In this document: positions 32,147-42,348 of the stretch, piece by piece
How positions within the stretch are numbered: position 1 is the first letter of the stretch
Layout of the letters: the number at the start of each line of letters is the position of its first letter
Source of the DNA: Viola odorata
Taxonomy: Eukaryota > Streptophyta > Magnoliopsida > Malpighiales > Violaceae
DNA: 64,000 bases
Reading direction: 5' to 3'
NCBI GenBank assembly: GCA_963691705.1
Contig: OY829538.1
Coordinates: forward strand, 14,472,443 to 14,536,442
Position numbers and translations under genes: made by a program
The notes under the pieces: generated by a model
What the model saw: the letters and a program-made list of their open reading frames with translations, nothing else
Databases searched by the model: none
Told to the model about the DNA's origin: nothing

Positions 32147-32686
32147 TGATAAGATTAGGACTTCTAGGGAAGCGGGGTAGAGATTATGGCCGTCTTGAGT
32201 CACTGTGGAGGCAGTCCGTCGTACCTATAAAGCGTCGGAGGGGGACCCCGGCGTAGACACTCTGATGCTTAAGTTAGTATGGCTGTAAAAGTTGGCAGAA
32301 ATTTGGGTAATAATGTAGGTCTTACCTTTGATCTAGAGATGAGTAGTATTTATAGGCAAAAGAAAGGATGTTACCCCCGGGGGCGAGCGTTATCGGGAGA
32401 AGATAACGCCTAAGATGACGTGAGCAGGCGTCAGCTGGATAGGATATCGCCGACGAGGTATCGCCAGTGAGATGTTATCGACGCTGTCTGGGATGGGAAG
32501 ATGCCGTGTGCGGAAACATATACCGCGTGGGTCCCCCCCCCCCCCGCGGATGTCGACCATCCCAGGATTTCTTGGCTAACGCGGGCGGTAGCCGGGCGGC
32601 TGCCGCTGGTCAAGGTTTATTGTGATCCGTCCTTGACTTGAGGTCAAAAGACGAATGTACCTTTGGTGTTTCATCGATTGTTATCA
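32147..32686 (-). repeat. 5' LTR of element A
   Basis: A 540-bp partner of 3615-4154, same ends, followed by the CATAT duplication at 32687-32691. The TATA box (plus TATTTATA, 32347-32354) lies about 335 bp from the LTR start on the minus strand. A 14-base C run (32527-32540 region) replaces a mixed stretch in the other LTR. Confidence 0.95.
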
Positions 32687-32701
32687 CATATCAAGGATTT
32701 C

Positions 32702-34426
32702 TCAATCCTCTTCATTTTTCTTGGTCTTGACAAGCCTTTGAGGAAAGGGCGACTCGAGGATCTTGTGTATATACTCCTTGGTGAATTCTTGTGGGCTTGT
32801 GTCACCTCGTGGAGCCATCCCTCGTGGAGATCTAATGCGGTCCTCCATCACTTCCGGGAGTTTAGGCCCAATAAACTTGGCCTTGGGTATTTTCTTGGGC
32901 ATAATTTTGGTCTCAACTACTGGACCTTCATCTAGGCTAGGATGTTCTCGAGTTGGTAGCTCGAGACCGCTACGGAGAGTCATAGCACACACTTCATGCT
33001 TTGGATTTGGCTCGGTTTGGCCGGGCAATCTGCCCTTGTTTTTCAATTCTTTCATGTCCGCGGCCATGATACTCATTTGATTTTGTAGATCAGTGATGAT
33101 GTTCCTGTAATGAGCTACCTCATCAGTCGGTGGGGCAGACGAAGTGGAGTTCTGGCCCTGATTGGTTTGATAGTAAGATTGTTGGTTGTTGGGGTGGGTA
33201 GATCTAGGCTTGAAGTTTTGGACGTTGAAAAGTGGCTGGGCCTGATTCATGTACTGATTATGCTGCATCGGTTGTCCTGGGCTAGGCGCTTGCTGATGGC
33301 TGGCCCATCCGGCGTTTGGTGGTCTCCACACCTGATTGTAGTTCTGTCCATATGGGGTCTGATTGTAATTACCGATGGCGTTGATACTTTGGATCTCATT
33401 AGGGATATAGGGGCACGCATCTGTCGGATGATCGATCAAGTTGTAAATCTGACAGGCCTTGACCTGAACTGACTGTCCAGGGGCCATGTTCTGAAGCATG
33501 CCCATCATAGCGGTTAATTGGGTCTGCATCGCGGCCACTTGGGCATCTTGCCCTAGATGATTGTTTTCCTCGGGTATGCAGTTTCTTGCCATTAACTCTA
33601 TGGTGGCCTTTGCGATAGTAGGGGTGAGTCTGGTGATAGCACCACCACTAGCAGCGTTGAGCAATGCCTTGTCGCGAGCTTTGAGACCTTCACAGAAATA
33701 TTGGATGAGGGTGTGCTCGGTAAGGTTGTGTGAGGGGTACATAGCTTGCATCTTTTTGTAGCGTTCGTGGTACTGGCCAAAATCTTCTTCTTTCCTCTGG
33801 ACTATAGACACCAACTGCTTGCGAGTTACATTATCCATTTCCGATGGGTAGTATTTTTCAGTGAAGGATTTGGACATTTCGGCCAAAGAGTTGATGGAAT
33901 TAAGGGGTAGATCATAGAACCAGTCTAGGGCATCATCTTTCAGAGACCACATGAAGGCTCGGAGCTTGGCGTGCTCATTACTGACATTGGCTTGCTTCAT
34001 GGCATCGTAAATAGAGTGCAATTGCTGAAGATGGCGGTGAGGGTTTTCCTTTGGAACGCCACGGAAGAGGGGAAGATGGTGCATGACTGCAGACTTAAGC
34101 GTCCAATCATGGGTAATAGTGGGCCAAACGATACAGGTGTTGGGTGTTTCAGGGGCACCATTGAGGTCCTCAATAGTTTGTGGAGGATTGTCGATATGAG
34201 GAGGGTCTGCCATAATGAATATCTCGGGGGAGACAACTGCTGGGTTGTCGAGGTCGGGATGAAGATGATTATCGGGACCAGTCTGACTAGAGGTTTGACT
34301 GTCGAGGGCAGGACGAGGAATTACTCTGCGAGAGGTTGCTCCTCCGGCTTGTCTCCAAAATTCTCTCTATGTCTTTGTGAGTTCGTGGTCAAGGGGTAAA
34401 AGGTCAGGTGCAGATCTTCTAGTCAT
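32702..34426 (-). pseudogene. Athila-like gag of the outer element
   Basis: The start ATG at 34426 (MTRRSAPDLLPLDHELTKT) is followed by an in-frame TAG at 34367. A long open frame then continues through MADPPHIDNPPQT to the TGA at 32702. The capsid domain covers about the first 220 residues of the open part (FRGVPKENPHRHLQQL, LRAFMWSLKDDALDWFYDLP, KSFTEKYYPSEM, LIQYFCEGLKARDKALLNAASGG). Then follow a Cys-poor Asn/Gln/Pro-rich stretch (YNQTPYGQNYNQVWRPPNAGW) and the linker CAMTLRSGLELP. The TGA sits just before EILDM, where element A inserted. The first ATG is chosen because the frame upstream of 34213 is conserved in style. Confidence 0.87.
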
Positions 34427-34463
34427 ACAAGTAAAAGAAAGAAATTAGTCCGTAAACATTAAT

Positions 34464-34480
34464 CCTCGGCAACGGCGCTA
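34464..34480 (-). other. Primer-binding site (tRNA-Asp type) of outer element
   Basis: The minus strand reads TAGCGCCGTTGCCGAGG, two changes from the common plant tRNA-Asp site TGGCGCCGTTGCCGGGG. It starts 5 bases inside the LTR edge at 34486. Confidence 0.8.
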
Positions 34481-34485
34481 AAATT

Positions 34486-36087
34486 TGATGCGTCGTCGAA
34501 ACGCGCATCAAAAGTAATATATTTATATGTAATCCTGATAGGCTAGATGCACAAATTAATATATATAGTGGCAAGTCAGGGTCGAACCATAGGGAAAATG
34601 AAGAACTAGATTTAATCTTGCCCTAATTGTATGATGAGGACGAAAATGCAATAGACATAAAAGTAACACAAGGGTTGGTGTAGACGAATCTAACCAACGA
34701 TGACAGTTGATGTTGAGACAGAGAATAAAAATGCAAATAACAAGTAATAAAAGACACACTGAATAATTAAATAAAACGGGAACAAAAATAAAGTAGGAGA
34801 ATAACAATAAAAATGGTAAAGACAAACAGTTGCAATAAAGGTAATAACGAAGTAAGTAAAGATAATAGATCAGATAAAAGGAGAAATCTTAGCAGGGGGT
34901 AAACGGCGGATTGCGTCGAGGTCTAGTCGGTCATTGGTGCAAGGATAGACTATTTTCACGCCATAGACGTGCTATAGTAATCCTATTTTCACATGGATCC
35001 CCTACTTCTCTTCTTAAGAGAAGTCACTCCCAAGGTACGCTTATGGGAGTGGCCGTGACACTGCGCCCAAGGTACGCTTATGGGTCAGACACGTAGGCCC
35101 TTGAAGTGGAGAGAAGACACGTCTAGGGCTAGACACTGAGAAGTCTGCCCTAACAGGTTTCTTGCCCTAGCCAAATTGGACCAAACGACATGGTGACTCT
35201 GGACTAGGTGCCTACTCTATTTCATGGCCTCACGTTAGTTATTACCATGGAAATGACAATATTCATGAGAAAAGCCTCCTTTAACCTAAAAGTTAAGGTT
35301 CTATATATAGCCTAACAACCCTACTTGGCGACAAAATGGCAGAGGGGAATATTCTCTGCTGAGCTGGATGATCTTTGCATGGAATTCCATTAGAATCTTT
35401 TTAGCATCTTTGGTTAAGCGTCATCCGGAAAGAAACATGCACGTGCGTCGTTTAGGCCTGGACATAAGATCTCATCTAGGTCCCGAACATAGGCCTCGAT
35501 GACAAAACGCATCTAGGGCTCGCCGATGTAAGATCAGCAGAAATGCATCCAAATGGCGCTCTTTTCCCCAAGTTTCTCCCTTTAGTCCAAATCTGCAAAG
35601 TGGTTGGAAAACAAGCCAAATTAGTAGTATCAAGCATGAAATTGGACTTGAAAGGAAGGAAAAACATGCATAAAAAGATACCATATCAATTAAGTATCAT
35701 GGAGCATTTAATTTGGTACCTTCATGCTTGTACAATGGTAGCCAATGGTTTCAACATGATAGCTAATGGTTGTTCAAAACTCAGTTACTTAATTTACAAT
35801 GGTAATCAGAGGCATTAGGTTAAGTACCATGAGGCATTAAATTTGGTACCTTCATGCATCTCCAATGGTTGCAACATGGTAGCCGGATAGTACAAGTCGT
35901 CATAGTTCTAAACCAAGTTATTTATATTTACAATGGTACTTGGAGGCATTAAGTTAAATATCATGGCTAAAGCCATCCCAAGTACCGCATTGCATCGGTT
36001 ACTGAAGGGTGTTAACGTGTGAGGGCAGTGCGTGCTAGGACAAGATGATGGTTGAAAGTTACTATTATTGATATTTCCATTGCATGT
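34486..36087 (-). repeat. 5' LTR of outer Athila-like element (partial)
   Basis: The inner edge is TGATGCGTCGTCG. It has a minus-strand TATA (TATATATAG, plus about 35291-35300) and a local direct repeat of about 130 bp (ATTTGGTACCTTCATGC at about 35710 and 35840). Element E begins at 36088, so the outer end of this LTR is not seen and could continue after 41954. Confidence 0.65.
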
Positions 36088-37438
36088 TGATTGAACGCTA
36101 AAATGTCTTCTTTTCCTCATGCTTTTAGGCCTCTTTTGGGATGACGATACTACTGAATGATGGGTTTTTCTCTCCTTTCTACAGATTCAGTGAATATGAA
36201 GCAAAATATTCAAAGGAGCTAGAAGAACCTGTTTTATAGTTGTTTTGGTGAAAAGAAAGATGTCCTTATCCCAGATCTGGGATAAGGCGAGGATTCGCAG
36301 CGCGTTGACCAGAGTCAACTGGATTAATGAGAAGTCAGACTGGGCTTGGGCCGTGAGCTAAATGCGAGCTATCTGCTTCTAGAAAACTTATTCTGAAGAA
36401 ATCACTCTCTGATTAGAACTCTTCCATTTAAAAATTATTTTATTTTATTTTATTTTATTTTATTCTATCCTTATCTAGTTTTTAAGAGATTAGAAACAGT
36501 TAGGTTTTCTATTTAATTAGCTGCTGGGCTGGAGAAAAGGGGTCTTCTTCCTTATTCACGTTCTGCCATTGTTACAGCTTCAACTCTATTTTACTTTCTT
36601 CTTTAATTCAATTTCAGTTTATGCATATTTATATTTTATTATTATTATTATGTCTATTTTAGGCTAAACGCCCTTCTTCTTGGTAAGGATTCAATGCCCA
36701 TGATTCTGTGATTGTGAGATCAAATTGCCCTTCATACATTCCACACTTATATTTCTATCCTTTTTTATTGCATGGTAGTTTAGTCTTGTTTTATGAAAAG
36801 CCTGATCAGCTTCACTTAGAACTTGAATGATTATAGTCTTTCCTTGAGATTCTGGAGTCTACATTGTCAAGAGGAATACGAAGGCGACTAACTGGTCAAC
36901 GGTTAGAAAAAGGGTAGGATCTGGTTTATAGGAGTAGACACGACTCTCTCTCCCAGGCCTGGGATAAGGCCTTTCCCCGTGTCTATCAATTGTTCAATTA
37001 AATTCTATAGAGTGTCTCTTAGGATTATTGAGTCAATTAGGGACTTTCAGTAGAGTGTCTCTTTGTAAGTCTTGTGTAGGAGGAAAGCAGGAGATCTAGG
37101 TGACCAATACCTGGTCCCTATAGCCGTCCTATAAGTTTGGTTTTTAATACATTTGCATCAATGATCAATTGGTATGAATCATGGGCTAGATAGAATCCTT
37201 ACTAGGAAGTCTTTATCACTTGGTTATACACACTCAATCTGTTTACTGTTTTCTTTAATTCTAATTCTTTAATTATTTGCATTCAACAATCTATTATTGG
37301 TATTTACCGTTGTTACAAAGAAATTAGAATTGTCTTGAAATCTCCGTGGAACTATCCTTTTACCACTAGCTAGAGTTTTAACAAATTATTGCATGGTGAA
37401 TTGTAATATTTTATTTTTGACGGTTTCGGCAACCATTA
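36088..37438 (+). repeat. 5' LTR of element E
   Basis: About 1351 bp, matching 40608-41949 with small indels. A (TTTTA)n run is at about 36434-36465. A perfect 22-bp palindrome centred on CCCAGATCTGGG (36270-36281) is present here but deleted in the right LTR. A second palindrome core is at 36952. Confidence 0.9.
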
Positions 37439-37443
37439 AATTT

Positions 37444-37460
37444 TGGCGTCGTTATCGGAG
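37444..37460 (+). other. Primer-binding site of element E
   Basis: TGGCGTCGTTATCGGAG, a decayed version of the tRNA-Asp site TGGCGCCGTTGCCGGGG, 5 bases after the LTR end. Confidence 0.8.
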
Positions 37461-37659
37461 ATTTCAGCGGTACTAATTTTAATTTCTTTATTTTATGACC
37501 AAGTCCTCCTATTAGCAATTAAACAACCTAGAGATTACCAGAGGCAGAGGACAGAAAAAGAAGAAAAAAATAGATCTAGAAAATAACTCATCATCAGACA
37601 CAACATCAACAGCAAAGGGACTCTCTCCCAGGCCTGGGAGAGAGCACATCTGCACACTG

Positions 37660-38409
37660 ATGGCTGGTGCAAATGAGGTATTGTTAATTTCCATAATTCA
37701 TAAAATTAATGCACTATCTTTTCATGTCTCTTCTATTGCATATCAGATGCAACAAGCCTCATATGGAGCGCCTAGCTTCCAATCACACCATTCGGTGAAT
37801 ACCCACAACTACAATCAAGGATGGGATTACCCCCCAAACTTCAATTGCGCACCACCACAACAGCAACATCAGTACGACTTGCAAGATCCGATGCTCACAC
37901 CTCCGGTCCAGCAGCAGCCGTTTCAACCAACTGAACAAACAACCGTCAACTCTCTTTTGGACACATTCAATCAATTTGCTCAAACAACCCAATTGCGTCT
38001 CGCAAACATTCAAAGGTGGATAGATGAAATGTTAGCAGCAAGAAATAAAAATGTCAATCTAGAAGGATCGTCCTTTCAACCGATACCCATAACTCTGCAC
38101 AATGTATCAGCCATGACATTAAGGAATGGAGCTGAGATTCCAAACAAACCTAGCCTTGCCCCAGGTCTGGGGAAGAAGCAGTTTGCAGTACCACTGCCAG
38201 ATCAAATTGAACAAGAGGCAGAGGTAATTCTTAAAAAGCCAATCAAGGTAAATCCTATTCCAAAATCACTAGTACAGAAGGAACAGGTAATCCCTCTTCC
38301 CTTTCCTAACAGGTTTGAAAAGGCCAAGAAGGTAAAGGAAGAGAAAGCTATTTTAGATTTATTTCGAAAAGTAGTTGTTAATGTTCCTCTTCTTGATATG
38401 ATTGCATAA
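37660..38409 (+). pseudogene. Gag C-terminal half of element E
   Basis: A 249-residue open frame. It starts MAGANEVLLISII, continues with a Gln/Asn/Pro-rich part (NYNQGWDYPPNFNCAPPQQQHQYDL) and VNSLLDTFNQFAQTTQLRLANIQRWIDEML, then the Athila linker SAMTLRNGAEIPNKPS, IPLPFPNRFEKAKKVKEEKAILDLFRKVVVNVPLLDMIA. The normal gag capsid half is missing. A TAA replaces the codon before VPKYANFLKEL, the usual read-on to protease. The PGLG in SLAPGLGKKQF comes from one of the repeated CCCAGGTCTGGG palindromes. Confidence 0.75.
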
Positions 38410-39355
38410 GTTCCTAAATATGCAAATTTTTTAAAAGAACTGTGTACTAACAAGAAGAAGCTTGCAGGAGTAGAACGGATTAATTTGAATGAAAATGTTT
38501 CTGCCATTTTCCAGAAAAAGTTACCGAACAAATGCAAAGACGGGGGAACATTTGTGATCCCTTGTAAAATCGGGGATTAGACTATTGAGAAGGCCCTGTG
38601 CGACTTAAGGGCAGGGATAAATGTGTTGTCATTAACTCTTTTTAAAAGTCTTAATATTGGTGAATTAAAAGAAACCAGACTTGTAATTCAACTAGCTAAT
38701 AGGTCTATTATTTATCCTGTTGGGGTAATTGAAGATGTGTTAGTACACGTTAATGACTTTGTGTTTCCTGCAGATTTTTATGTAGTTGACATGGGTAATG
38801 AATATACTTCTAAGTCAACTGAAATATTGCTACGTAGACCATTTTTTAGGACTACTAGGGCTAAGATAGATGTGTTTGAAGGGTGATTATTACTTTTTAT
38901 ATGTATGACGCCATGAGATTTCCTAATGATTTACAGTGTGTTAATTTCGTAGATGTTATTGATCCTGATGCTAAAAATATGTATGAAATTAATGCAACTG
39001 ACCCTCTGGACTTTGTTCTTAGTAGAGGCGTTGATCAACAAATGCTGGGAGAATTGGAGAAAAAATTTAAAATCAGAGAAGGAATTAAAGAAACAGTTTT
39101 TGAGCTTGAGTATTCTAATTTTCTTTCTGATATCAATATTCTGGATGTACCAACCACTAATAACACTCCTCCTCCTTCAGTTTTGTAGGGCCCTGACTTG
39201 GTGCTGAAAAATTTACCAGATCACCTGAAGGACCTTATCCCAGGTCTGGGAAAGAGCCTGCTAGTGACAATTTCCAGCAAGCTGTCAAAATTGGAGGAGG
39301 AAGAGCGTGTGAGAATAATGAAGGAATATAAGGAGACCATTGAATAGAGGATAGC
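38410..39355 (+). pseudogene. Protease and pre-RT linker of element E
   Basis: It reads PKYANFLKELCTNKKKLAG, then the active-site region with a TAG and a changed motif (CDLRAGINVL, where CDLGASINVM is usual). From 38623 follow VIQLANRSIIYPVGVIEDVLVHVNDFVFPADFYVVDM and LLRRPFFRTTRAKIDV, a stop, and the MRFPNDLQCVNFVD linker to 39188. After 39189 a last remnant (LPDHLKDL, then the palindrome, VTISSKLSKLEEEE) ends near 39355. The sequence then jumps to 3' non-coding DNA. Confidence 0.75.
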
Positions 39356-40607
39356 TAACACCACTGATACAATCCACAACCTACCTACTGGAGATTGAAC
39401 AAGAACAATGTCGAGTCCAAGACAATAAAAAGGGACGCTTCATGGGAGGCGACCCATGTATTTTTCATTATTTCCTTTTTTCAATAAAATTGAATTCTTT
39501 AGAGAGGCTCATGGAAGATTCACCATCCCCACCCCATGCCTAAATTGCCTTGGGTATTTTCTTTCCTTTTTCTTTCTTTTATTTTATCTTTAGTATGTGT
39601 CTTTTCCCTTTCTCACACTTTGAGGACAAAGTGTATTCTAGTCTGGGGGAGGAATTTTTAGGATTGTCTACTATTTTGTTTGTGTGAATAATTGTTTTGT
39701 TTAGTTAATTTTGAGTCAGTTTTTCATTTTTTATTTTTTTTTCTTATATTTGGTTTGATGTATGCATGAATTTTGTTTCTTATTTTTGTGCATGTTTTTA
39801 GTGAGTCAGTCAGTCTTGTTTGTGTACATCAAAACCCCAGTTTTCAACTTAAGCTGTTTAGTTAACCACTGAAAATATAGTCAGATACTTGTCTAGTCAA
39901 ATCAATGCTCTAGTACCAAGGAAGTGAATGAGCATAACATGAACAATGCTTAAGAGACATATATCCTATTGCACTCAGAACATTAACAATCCACATGGTC
40001 TAAAGGACATCTAGCTTAGGATCTGAAATATAATTAGGGTGACAAAAATAGCTGCGTTGATTTGAGTATGTGCTTAGAGTCCATGTTATTAAATATGCAA
40101 TGTGAAAGTGCTGGAATGTCATGCAGTAGGGCAGAAATTTAGCAAAAGTGAAAGTTCTGGGAGTTGGAGAGCCCAAAAAGAACAAACACTATTAAGGAAT
40201 GAAAGTAATTCTGCCTGCAAAAGAAAAATAAAAGGGCAATAAATTGACAGTGGTTAAAGTCAATGCAAAAAATGAAATATTCTGCCATGCTATAAAATGA
40301 CAATAAAGAGCACATTGGTTTAAAATGCATATCATGATGGAACTGCACTGTTGTGTACTCAAGTCTGTAGTAATATTTTGTCCCTTAATTATTGCTTAAG
40401 ATCTAGAGCTGGATGTCTTGATACAATTTGGAAGGGGTATGTTTAGGGTATTGATCAGTCCTTGATAGTCTAGCATTGATTTGGCAATTGAAGTGTCTAG
40501 GTAATTTTAGTGGTGAGGTGTACAGTTGAACGAAGAACTATAGGGTTTTGATGTTTAGTTGTTTTATTTTGATGCTTGGGGCCAAGCATAGGTTAGTGTG
40601 GGGGATT
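39356..40607 (+). other. 3' non-coding region of element E
   Basis: No coding signal. It has GCTTCATGGGAGGCGACCC and CACTTTGAGGACAAAGTG, then TCTGGGGGAGGAATTTT (39642), a common 3' landmark of plant gypsy elements, about 950 bp before the LTR. The functional polypurine tract is probably GTGTGGGGGAT at 40596-40606. Confidence 0.6.
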
Positions 40608-41949
40608 TGATTGAACGCTAAAATGTCTTCTTTTCATCATCCTTTTAAGCCTCTTTTGGGATGATGATACTGCTGAATGATGGGTTTTTCTCTCCTTTCT
40701 ACAGATTCAGTGATTATGAAGCAAATTATTCAAAAGGGGCTAGAAGAACCTGTTTTAGAGTTTTTTTGGTGAAAAGAAATAAGGCGAGGATTCGCAGCGC
40801 GTTGACCAGAGTCAACTGGATTAATGAGAAGTCAGACTAGGCTTGGGCCGTGAGCTGGATGCGAGTTGTCTGCTTCTAGAAGACTTATTCTGAAGAAATC
40901 ACTCTCCGATTACAACTCTTTCATTTAAAAATAATTATATTTTATTTTATTTTATTTTATTCTATCCTTATCTAGTTTTTAGGAGATTAGAAATAGTTAG
41001 GTTTTCTATTTAATTAGCTGTTGGGCAAGAGAAAATGGGGTCTTCTTCCTTATTCACGTTCTGTCATTGTTACAACTTCAACTCTATTTTACTTTCTTCT
41101 TTAATTCAATTTCAGTTTATGCATATTTCTATTTTATTATTATTATTATGTTTGTTTTAGGCTAAACGCCTTCTTCTTGGTAAGGATTCAATGCCCATGC
41201 TTCTGTGATTGTGAGATCGAATTGCCCTTCATACATTCCACACTTATATTTCTATCCTTTTTTATTACATGTTAGTTTATTCTTGTTTTATGTAAAGCCT
41301 GATCAACTTCACTTAGAACTTGAATGATTACAATCTTTCCTTGAGATTTTGGAGTCTACATTGTTAAGAGGAATACGAAGGCAACTAACTAGTGAACGGT
41401 TAGAAAAAGGGTAGGATCTGGTTTATAGGAGTAGACATGACTCTCTCTCCCAGGTCTGGGATAAGGCCTTTCCTCGTGCCTATCAATTGCTCAATTAAAT
41501 TCTATAGAGTGTCTCTTAGGATTATTGAGTCAATTAGGGACTTTCAATAGAGTGTCTCTTTGCAAGTCTTGTGTAGGAGGAAAGCAGGAGATCTAGGTGA
41601 CCAATACTTGGTCTCTATAGTCGTCCTATAAGTTTGATTTTTAATACATTTGCATCAATGATCAATTGGCATGAATCATGGGCTAGATAGAATCCTTACT
41701 GGGAAGTCTTTATCACTTGGTTACACACACTCAATCTGTTCATTGTTTTTTTTAATTCTACTTCTTTAATTATTTGCACTCAACAATCTATTATTGGTAT
41801 TTACCGTTGTTACAAAATTGGTCATTTTAAGAAATTAGAATTGTCCTGAAATCTCTGTGGAACGATCCTTTTACCACTAGCTACAATTTTAACTAATTGT
41901 TGCATGGTGAATTGTAATATTTTATTTTTGACGGTTTCGGCAACCATCA
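40608..41949 (+). repeat. 3' LTR of element E
   Basis: 1342 bp, TGATTG...ATCA. It differs from the 5' LTR by scattered substitutions, loss of about 23 bp containing the first palindrome, and an extra TTGGTCATTTTA-type insertion near 41817. Confidence 0.9.
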
Positions 41950-42348
41950 CAGGTGCACGTATGTAAGGAAAAATGAATGTTTACCAGCTTAAATCACATG
42001 TTAGCACTATTCAATGGGAGTTACGAAAACGTAGTCATGAGGTGACTGTAACGTATGCTTATGGTTACCGAAATTTATAGAGAATTTTAGTCATTAGTTA
42101 AAGTAATCGAGAAAAGCATACCGAAGGTAAATGTCAAATCACCAATTATAGCAAATAAGTTAAATAACTCATGCCGAGTGAGTCATCCTGTTTTTGGAAC
42201 CCGACAGTGACGAACAAGATTAGTCTATTGTCCGAAGGTGCTGACGGGACACCTTGGGGAGAATGAAAAACAAGTCAAATAACGAACTCTTCATAATTTC
42301 CAAACATGCAAAACATATTTCGTACCGCTAATTGCACCATAGTAACTA
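41950..42348. other. Unassigned DNA between two elements
   Basis: Begins with CAGGT, the right target duplication of E. No gene or repeat is recognised; it may be the rest of the outer LTR. Ends with TAGTAACTA, the target duplication of the next element. Confidence 0.5.

Larger units (their letters stand above)
3615..32686 (-). mobile_element. Tat-lineage Ty3/gypsy element A with antisense gene cassette
   Basis: The boundaries are exact. Two 540-bp LTRs begin TGATAA and end TTATCA. The 5-bp duplication CATAT sits at 3610-3614 and 32687-32691, and the insertion splits the outer gag-pol. Gag and pol lie on the minus strand (32060 to about 26998). On the plus strand, near the 3' LTR, are antisense genes aORF1-aORF4 (4952-11870). 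Tat membership rests on a second, archaeal-type RNase H (YVDGAKN..., NNAAEYEALLAGL) between the Ty3-type RNase H and integrase, best read in copies B and D. The span is 29.1 kb because a rearranged block of other Tat copies occupies 12554-26997; without it the element would be about 14.6 kb. Integrase is cut short at that block. Confidence 0.93.
1..36087 (-). mobile_element. Outer Athila-lineage Ty3/gypsy retrotransposon, interrupted
   Basis: On the minus strand this element reads: 5' LTR (from 34486), tRNA-Asp-type primer site (34464-34480), gag (34426-32702), then protease, RT, RNase H and integrase (3614-1). It runs off the left end of the window. Gag and protease are separated only by Tat element A at 3615-32686, and the reading resumes directly across the CATAT duplication, so both parts are one element. 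The gag style (LRAF..SLKDDA.DWFYDLP, EKYYPSEM, LIQYFCEGL, AASGGA) and the protease flank (PADFYVIAM, GRPFLATARVKIDV) are typical of Athila. The far LTR and any env-like region lie outside the window. The right end of the 5' LTR is hidden by element E. Confidence 0.85.
36088..41949 (+). mobile_element. Element E, non-autonomous Athila-like retrotransposon
   Basis: LTRs at 36088-37438 and 40608-41949 start TGATTGAACG and end ACCATCA (left end mutated to ACCATTA). The flanks CATGT and CAGGT are a 5-bp target duplication with one change. A tRNA-Asp-like primer site is at 37444, and a purine tract GTGTGGGGGAT lies just before the right LTR. Inside are only the gag end, the protease and a piece of the pre-RT linker; RT, RNase H and integrase are absent, so it would need enzymes from another element. 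Confidence 0.9.
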
